A program made the position numbers and the translations under genes. From assembly GCF_008000995.1 (NCBI RefSeq), contig NZ_CP042828.1, forward strand, positions 4,764,882-4,828,881: a stretch of 64,000 nt of DNA, in the 5' to 3' direction. Origin of the DNA: Ruania zhangjianzhongii (GTDB taxonomy: Bacteria > Actinomycetota > Actinomycetes > Actinomycetales > Beutenbergiaceae). Below are positions 59,584 through 64,000 of this stretch, in pieces. The notes beneath the pieces were generated by a model. It was not told the DNA's origin. It saw nothing but the letters and a program-made list of their open reading frames with translations, and did no database searches. Every line of letters starts with the position of its first letter. Positions within the stretch are counted from its first letter, which is position 1.

Positions 59584-59612
59584 TTTACCGCGAAGCGGAA
59601 TTTGTCTAGACT
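59584..59612 (+). promoter_or_regulatory. Promoter of the purine permease gene
   Basis: TTTACC at 59584-59589 and TAGACT at 59607-59612 are 17 bases apart in an unusually A/T-rich patch. The spacer contains the inverted repeat CCGC-GAA-GCGG, a possible operator. Confidence 0.5.
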
Positions 59613-59654
59613 CCCGGAGATTGCAGCAGCACTGAGCCCGTGCAAGGGAGCACC

Positions 59655-61091
59655 ATGACTACTGACACGACCGAAGCCACCGCGGACGCCACGCCGCCGA
59701 AATCACCGGCACCGAAGAAGCGTGGCCTTATCGACCGGTACTTCGGCATCTCCGTCGCCGGGTCGACGCTGCCCCGGGAGGTACGCGCCGGGTTGACCAC
59801 CTTCCTGGCGATGAGCTACATCGTGTTCGTCAACCCGGACGTGCTCAGCAACGCGATCGTGATCCCCGGCGTGGACAACGTCTTCACCCAGCTGATCATG
59901 ACCACGTGCATGGCCGCGGCGATCGGGTCCCTGGTGATGGGGGTGATCGCCCGCTACCCGTTCGCGCAGGCACCGGGGATGGGGCTGAACGCCTTCTTCG
60001 CGTTCACTGTGGTGATCGGTATGGGCTACACCTGGGAGTCCGCGCTGGCCGCAGTGTTCATCTCCGGCGTGCTGTTCGTGGTGCTCAGCGTGGTGGGCGC
60101 CCGGCGCGCGATCGTCCAGGCGCTGCCGATGACCCTGAAGCTGGCGATCACCGCCGGGATCGGGGCGTTCCTGGCATTCCTCGGGATGAAGAACGCCGAG
60201 ATCATCGTCGCCGATGAAGCGACCTTCCTCGCCCTGGGCGATATGCGCTCGGCCCCGGTATGGCTCGCCCTGCTCGGTCTGATGCTCACCGCCGTACTGA
60301 TGAAGCTGAAGGTGACCGGGGCGATCCTCTGGGGCATCCTCGCCGCCACCGCCGTGGCGATCATCTCCGGTGCCGCGGTGTACAGCGGAGAGGAAGGCCT
60401 GGTCCCGTTCCAAGGCTTCAGCGACGGCGTCGTCGGTCTGCCGATGTGGCCCTCCGACCTGGCCTTCCAACTCGACTTCGCGGGTCTGATGAACGGCGAG
60501 AGCCTGGTCGTCGGGATGGTCACCGTGGTGCTGACCTTCTTCGTGGTGGACTTCTTCGACGCCACCGGCACGCTGACTGGTCTGGCGCAGCGGGCCGGAT
60601 ATCTCGATGAGCACGGAAACATGCCCCGGGCCAAGACGGTGTTCTCGATGGACGGTCTGGCCGCGATCACCGGAGCCATGCTCGGGACGTCCACCACCAC
60701 CGCGTACGTGGAGTCGGCTGCGGGGGTGGAAGAAGGTGGCCGCACCGGGATGACCGCGGTGACCACCGGCGTGCTGTTCCTGGCAGCGATGTTCTTCTGG
60801 CCGCTGATCGGTGCCGTGCCCAGCGCGGCGACCGCACCGGCGCTGATCCTGGTGGGTGCCCTGATGATGGGCGGAGTGAAGGACGTGGAGTGGGGGGACA
60901 TCGGCGAGTCGCTGCCGGCGTTCCTCACCGTGGTGGCGATGCCGTTCACGTTCTCCATCGCCAACGGCGTCTCCCTGGGCATCATCAGCTACGCCGTGAT
61001 CAAGCTGTTCAGCGGGAAGGCGAAGCAGGCCAGCTGGTTGCTCTATCTGCTCGCCGCCCTGTTGCTGGCGCGCTATATCTGGTTGTCCTAG
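59655..61091 (+). CDS. NCS2 family purine permease (AzgA/GhxP-like)
   Basis: A 478-residue inner-membrane importer of adenine/guanine/hypoxanthine with about 12-14 helices. Family phrases are REVRAGLTTFLAMSYIVFVNPDVLS, FAQAPGMGLNAFFAFTVV, FVVDFFDATGTLTGLAQRAG (substrate-site residues) and GAMLGTSTTTAYVESAAGVEEGGRTGMTAV, which is diagnostic for the AzgA branch. ATG 59655 follows AAGGGAGCA. Supplying purines would fit both the xdh operon at 3-8 kb and purB nearby, though no shared control is visible. Confidence 0.93.
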   Translation: MTTDTTEATADATPPKSPAPKKRGLIDRYFGISVAGSTLPREVRAGLTTFLAMSYIVFVNPDVLSNAIVIPGVDNVFTQLIMTTCMAAAIGSLVMGVIARYPFAQAPGMGLNAFFAFTVVIGMGYTWESALAAVFISGVLFVVLSVVGARRAIVQALPMTLKLAITAGIGAFLAFLGMKNAEIIVADEATFLALGDMRSAPVWLALLGLMLTAVLMKLKVTGAILWGILAATAVAIISGAAVYSGEEGLVPFQGFSDGVVGLPMWPSDLAFQLDFAGLMNGESLVVGMVTVVLTFFVVDFFDATGTLTGLAQRAGYLDEHGNMPRAKTVFSMDGLAAITGAMLGTSTTTAYVESAAGVEEGGRTGMTAVTTGVLFLAAMFFWPLIGAVPSAATAPALILVGALMMGGVKDVEWGDIGESLPAFLTVVAMPFTFSIANGVSLGIISYAVIKLFSGKAKQASWLLYLLAALLLARYIWLS

Positions 61092-61185
61092 CCAGATCGG
61101 GCGCAGGTACCGGCGACGGTGCTCTTCCGGCCCTTGTGCTCAGCTACGGCCATCGGCTTTGATGAGCGCACACAGAGGAGCATCG

Positions 61186-61654
61186 ATGGCTAAGAAGCCG
61201 TTCGTCCCGCCTCACCCGGTCGTCACCGTCGCCTGGCGGGTGCATCGCGCGAACGCACGCCGTGGACCCGGGCGGGGTCTATGGCGACCCGGCCAACGCA
61301 ATGCCTAGGGCGCGCTGACGCTGACGACGCTCGGCCACCGGTCCGGGCTGCAGCGCGAGGTCATCGTGGCGTACCTGCTCGATGGCGACCGGCTGCACAC
61401 GCTGGCGATGAACGGATGAACGGATGAACGGATGGGCGGAGGGGCACCCGGCCTGGTGGCGGAACCTGCAGGCGGACCCCCGAGGCACGGTCGTGCTCTC
61501 CGACGGCTCTAGCCACGCGGTCCTCGCCCATCGTGCCGACGGCGAGGAGCGCCAGCCACTGTGGGACCGGTGGCTCGAGGTCAATCCTGGGCTGGATCAG
61601 CTGGCCGCTGTGCGCCACACCCCTACCGACGTCGTCGTCCTCACCCGGCAATGA
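61186..61654 (+). pseudogene. Decayed F420-dependent nitroreductase-type (DUF385) gene
   Basis: The gene starts at ATG 61186 behind AGAGGAG and reads KKPFVPPHPVVTVAWRVHR, then GLWRPGQRNA. It then hits TAG at 61306-61308, where the family has Trp (NAWGAL). The frame continues GALTLTTLGHRSGLQREVIVAY to LAMNG. There, three copies of the 8-base unit ATGAACGG (61408-61431) replace one, shifting the frame by 16 bases. Past the repeat the family sequence resumes (WAEGHPAWWRNLQADPRG ... DRWLEVNPGLDQL) to TGA at 61654. Intact members bind F420 and are about 150 residues. Two independent lesions make function unlikely. Confidence 0.85.
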
Positions 61655-61696
61655 AGAGGTGTCCGGCAGGCCGGACCCAGGGAAGACCACCGGCGG

Positions 61697-61726
61697 GCCA
61701 GAGCCAGCGGAGGCGCCGGCTCTGGC
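61697..61726. terminator. Hairpin downstream of the Ppx/GppA gene
   Basis: GCCAGAGCC (61697-61705) pairs with GGCTCTGGC (61718-61726) over a 12-base loop. It lies 9 bases beyond the stop of the minus-strand phosphatase gene and 43 bases after the pseudogene, so it may serve both directions. Confidence 0.55.
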
Positions 61727-61734
61727 CTGGTCGA

Positions 61735-62658
61735 TCAGACCTGATCGAGGCGCCGCAACAGGGCACCCTCGCGCAGCGCCCACGGGCAGATCTCCACGAT
61801 CGGCACCTGCAGGGCTCGCAGGGTCGCCAGCGCCACCACCGCTCCAGCGACGATCTGGTAGGTACGCTCGGCGGTCACCCCAGGTAACTCCATCCGCTGC
61901 TCGGCGGGGATCTTCGCCAGCCGGGGCACCCAGTCGGCGAGCAGCGAGGTACTCATCTGCCAGCGCTCGCCGGGCCCGATCCCGTCCACGCTCATCCCGG
62001 CCAGCCGGGCCAGTGACCGGAACGTCTTCGAGGTGGCCACCACGTGGTCCGGCGCGGGGCAGCTGCTGACCCGCTGCACCAGCGGTTCGAGCGCAGTGCT
62101 CACATGCTCTCGCAACGCGGCAAGCTCACCCGGTTCCGGCGGATCGTGCGGAAGGAAGGCACGGGTGAGGCGGCCGGCACCGAGCGGTACCGACTCGGCG
62201 ACGTCCGGGATCTCGTCCACACCGGTGGCCACCTCCAGCGACCCGCCACCGATGTCCAGGACCAGCAGCCGACCGGCACCCCAGCCGTACCAGCGGCGGG
62301 CGGCGAGGTAGGTCAGCGCCGCCTCGTCGGCACCGCCGAGCACCTGCAGATCGCCATCCATTCGAGCGTCGATCTCGGCGAGGATCTCCTCACCATTGGC
62401 CGCCTCCCGAATCGCGGAGGTGACCATCACCAGTGTCTCGTCCACCCCGCGGGCTCGCGCCAGGTCCAGCAACTTGTCCACTGCCGCGAGCAGCAGGTCC
62501 CTGCCTTCGGCGCTGATCACCTCCTCCTCGGTGAGGTAACGCATCAGCCGCATGGTGAACCGCTCGTCCACCTGCGGTTCCGGTCGCGCACCTCGCTGCA
62601 CGTCGAAGACGAGCAGGTGCACCGTGTTCGAGCCAATGTCCAGAACTGCCAGCCGCAT
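61735..62658 (-). CDS. Ppx/GppA family exopolyphosphatase
   Basis: A 307-residue actin-fold phosphatase acting on polyphosphate or pppGpp. The phosphate-1 motif is LAVLDIGSNTVHLLVFD (residues 4-20), then VTSAIREAANGEEIL, and the phosphate-2 motif LLVLDIGGGSLEVATG. TSKTFRSLARLAG and the C-terminal ICPWALREGALLRRL are also typical. At 307 residues it lacks the extra C-terminal HD domain of E. coli Ppx, as in mycobacterial Ppx1/2. ATG 62658 is the obvious start. Monocistronic. Confidence 0.92.
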   Translation of the reverse strand: MRLAVLDIGSNTVHLLVFDVQRGARPEPQVDERFTMRLMRYLTEEEVISAEGRDLLLAAVDKLLDLARARGVDETLVMVTSAIREAANGEEILAEIDARMDGDLQVLGGADEAALTYLAARRWYGWGAGRLLVLDIGGGSLEVATGVDEIPDVAESVPLGAGRLTRAFLPHDPPEPGELAALREHVSTALEPLVQRVSSCPAPDHVVATSKTFRSLARLAGMSVDGIGPGERWQMSTSLLADWVPRLAKIPAEQRMELPGVTAERTYQIVAGAVVALATLRALQVPIVEICPWALREGALLRRLDQV

Positions 62659-62755
62659 CCCGACATCGTAGGTGGCACGGCACGCGACCTGAGTCAGCTA
62701 GCCAGCCTCGACCAGCCCGGCACAGCGCGCAACTACCACAGCGGGTGCCGCTACG

Positions 62756-63901
62756 TCAGCGCGGAGCGCTGTAGTGCTGCTCCGGACGAGCACCGACCGG
62801 GCCGGCCGACGGACCGAGGCGAGCTGCGCCGTCGCCGGCGGGAAGGAGGCGGCGACCTACCAGCACGGCCACCACCACGGCGGCCAGGCCGAGCACCAGC
62901 AGCACGGGGCCAGCGGTAAGTCCGGCGATCTCCCGCATCCGGGTCACCTGGACCACCTGCTGGTAGTCCGCCGCATCCGGCGCACTCGCGAAGGTGAAGT
63001 CGGAGGTGATCTGCTCGGCCGGATCGTCGAACACGTGGTCGATCACGGTCAGGTAGTCGCCGGCGGCCGCGAGCTGGTCCCAGGTGGGACTGGTCTGCAG
63101 GCTCTCGTCGACCGGTCCGGCGTACCGCAGCTCGCCGGGCTCGCTCGTTCCGGTCGGATCGCTGTGCCGGACCTGACCGTCGGCGAGCACGTAGGTGGAC
63201 ACGTGCTGGGTCACCTCGGCCGCAGCAGAGATTCGCATCGGGTAGATCAGCGAGCTAGCGGGGAAACTGAGGTGCACCGGCTGGACCTCGCCGTTCAGCG
63301 TGCCCTCCTCGGCAACCATCCGGATCGCCACGAAGTACCAGCCCTCGGTGATGTACGGGGTGAGCGCATCCGCCAGCGGGTCGCTCATCACGTACTCGTG
63401 CTCGCGTAGCCAGTCGGTGAGTCCGTCGGCATCGGTGGCTGACAGCACGCTGGCCTCCAGCGGGCCGAGCGGCACCGTGTCCAGCACCTCGACCCCGCCG
63501 GTCGGCTCGGCCGCCCCGGCCCCGTCGGCCGGTCCGATGTCCTCCCACTGCGGCCACCAGGTGAACGTGTCCTCCACGCGTGGCGCAGCCATCTCGGCCA
63601 GCTCGTCGAAGAAGGACGTCTCCGCCAACTGCACCTCGGGCTCGCTGGGGGTCGGGATGATGACCGCGGCATCATCGGCGTCGGTGATCATGTCCAGCTG
63701 CATCACGATGTCCTCGGTGCTGCCGTCCCACGCGAGCGCGGCAACCTCCCGGTCCACGGTCAGCGCTTCACCCTCGGCAGAGACGGCACCACCACACGCG
63801 CAGGCCTGCGCCGGCTCGGCCACCAGCACGCCACCGAGCGCGAGCATGATCACCGAACCCGCCATCGCGAGGGCGCGCCGCAGCCGCCGAAACTCTCCCA
63901 T
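62756..63901 (-). CDS. DUF2330 domain secreted, membrane-anchored protein
   Basis: A 381-residue protein. The signal peptide (MGEFRRLRRALAMAGSVIMLALGGVLVAEPAQA) ends just before CACGG, the diagnostic start of DUF2330. AAVIIPTPSEPEVQLAE, EGWYFVAIRMV and LSFPASSLIYPMRIS are family phrases. A C-terminal transmembrane helix (LTAGPVLLVLGLAAVVVAVLVG) and basic tail anchor it to the membrane with the body outside. The function is unknown. ATG 63901 is chosen as the start of the signal peptide; the frame extends 27 codons further up without support. Confidence 0.85.
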   Translation of the reverse strand: MGEFRRLRRALAMAGSVIMLALGGVLVAEPAQACACGGAVSAEGEALTVDREVAALAWDGSTEDIVMQLDMITDADDAAVIIPTPSEPEVQLAETSFFDELAEMAAPRVEDTFTWWPQWEDIGPADGAGAAEPTGGVEVLDTVPLGPLEASVLSATDADGLTDWLREHEYVMSDPLADALTPYITEGWYFVAIRMVAEEGTLNGEVQPVHLSFPASSLIYPMRISAAAEVTQHVSTYVLADGQVRHSDPTGTSEPGELRYAGPVDESLQTSPTWDQLAAAGDYLTVIDHVFDDPAEQITSDFTFASAPDAADYQQVVQVTRMREIAGLTAGPVLLVLGLAAVVVAVLVGRRLLPAGDGAARLGPSAGPVGARPEQHYSAPR

Positions 63902-63942
63902 GAGCGCCACCGTATGCGAGCCCGGAGCGTGAAAACGGGCTT

Positions 63943-63959
63943 GATATCGGATCGATATC
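63943..63959. promoter_or_regulatory. GATATCG-GAT-CGATATC palindrome upstream of the DUF2330 gene
   Basis: A 17-base inverted repeat with 7-bp arms lies 42 bases upstream of the DUF2330 start, where a promoter is expected. It is A/T-rich against the local background and may be a repressor site. Confidence 0.45.
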
Positions 63960-64000
63960 CGGCGGCGGCAGATCGTGATCATTCCGTTGTCCCACGCGCA

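Noticed and set aside
61424-61654. A stand-alone 76-residue nitroreductase-like gene
   Set aside because: It is the 3' half of the pseudogene; its ATG is part of the slippage repeat and lacks a ribosome site.

Overview
The window is GC-rich with a strong G/C bias at third codon positions, frequent GTG/TTG starts, many 4-base ATGA/GTGA gene overlaps and several apparently leaderless genes. This fits an actinobacterium. Gene content (F420-type nitroreductase relic, LmeA/DUF2993 protein, mycobacterial-type short Erm methylase, actinobacterial sugar ABC systems) suggests Micrococcales; a Ruania/Beutenbergia/Georgenia-like genus is a guess. The sequence reads as chromosome: core genes (map, purB, ppx/gppA-like) are interleaved with catabolic and accessory operons, and I see no rRNA, tRNA, CRISPR array, phage module or insertion sequence.

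Layout. 1-2.96 kb: 5' part of map, a flavin-reductase-type split-barrel gene, a 1 kb gene-poor stretch rich in repeats, and a NUDIX hydrolase. 3-9 kb: a purine (xanthine dehydrogenase-type) operon xdhA-xdhB-xdhC on the minus strand, with a divergent TetR regulator and tandem 22-bp repeats between them. 9-14.6 kb: heme oxygenase behind a DtxR-like iron box, then small single genes including a P-loop kinase, a short Erm-type rRNA methylase, an LmeA-like lipoprotein-type gene, a GNAT and a spermidine-synthase-like gene. 14.7-20.7 kb: S9 peptidase, acetyl-xylan-esterase-like hydrolase, SDR, VOC protein and an AlkZ-like protein.

20.9-30.4 kb is a sugar or sugar-acid catabolic locus. One arm (minus) encodes a GntR/FCD regulator, a beta-hydroxyacid dehydrogenase, an enolase-superfamily dehydratase-type enzyme and an aldehyde dehydrogenase. 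The divergent arm encodes a MalFGE-type ABC importer and a GH78-type rhamnosidase. The dehydrogenase and enolase genes read as one 669-codon frame, but codon bias and a hidden ATGA junction show that a 1-base frameshift joined them.

30.5-40.5 kb: dienelactone hydrolase, a CopD-CtaG fusion, and a MoxR-DUF58-small membrane protein-VWA-VWA-TPR cassette resembling the Bat aerotolerance operon, followed by a GAD/DUF1851 gene and a lipoprotein. 40.6-44.4 kb: branched-chain 2-oxoacid dehydrogenase E1alpha-E1beta-E2 operon under a nested palindromic operator. 45.1-51.3 kb: a ChvE-GguA-GguB-type multiple monosaccharide importer followed by a ROK regulator and a permease-less FrcA-like ATPase. 51.4-53.7 kb: a small membrane protein and a WXG100-like/ESX-like lipase pair. 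53.9-61.1 kb: purB, a heterodimeric ABC exporter with complementary degenerate ATP sites, and an AzgA-type purine permease. 61.2-64 kb: a decayed F420-dependent nitroreductase, a Ppx/GppA phosphatase and a DUF2330 surface protein.

A recurring feature is repeat-rich intergenic DNA: minisatellites of 22-31 bp, microsatellites, and a dispersed 47-bp element built from GGAATCCA/TGGATTCC arms found at three loci.
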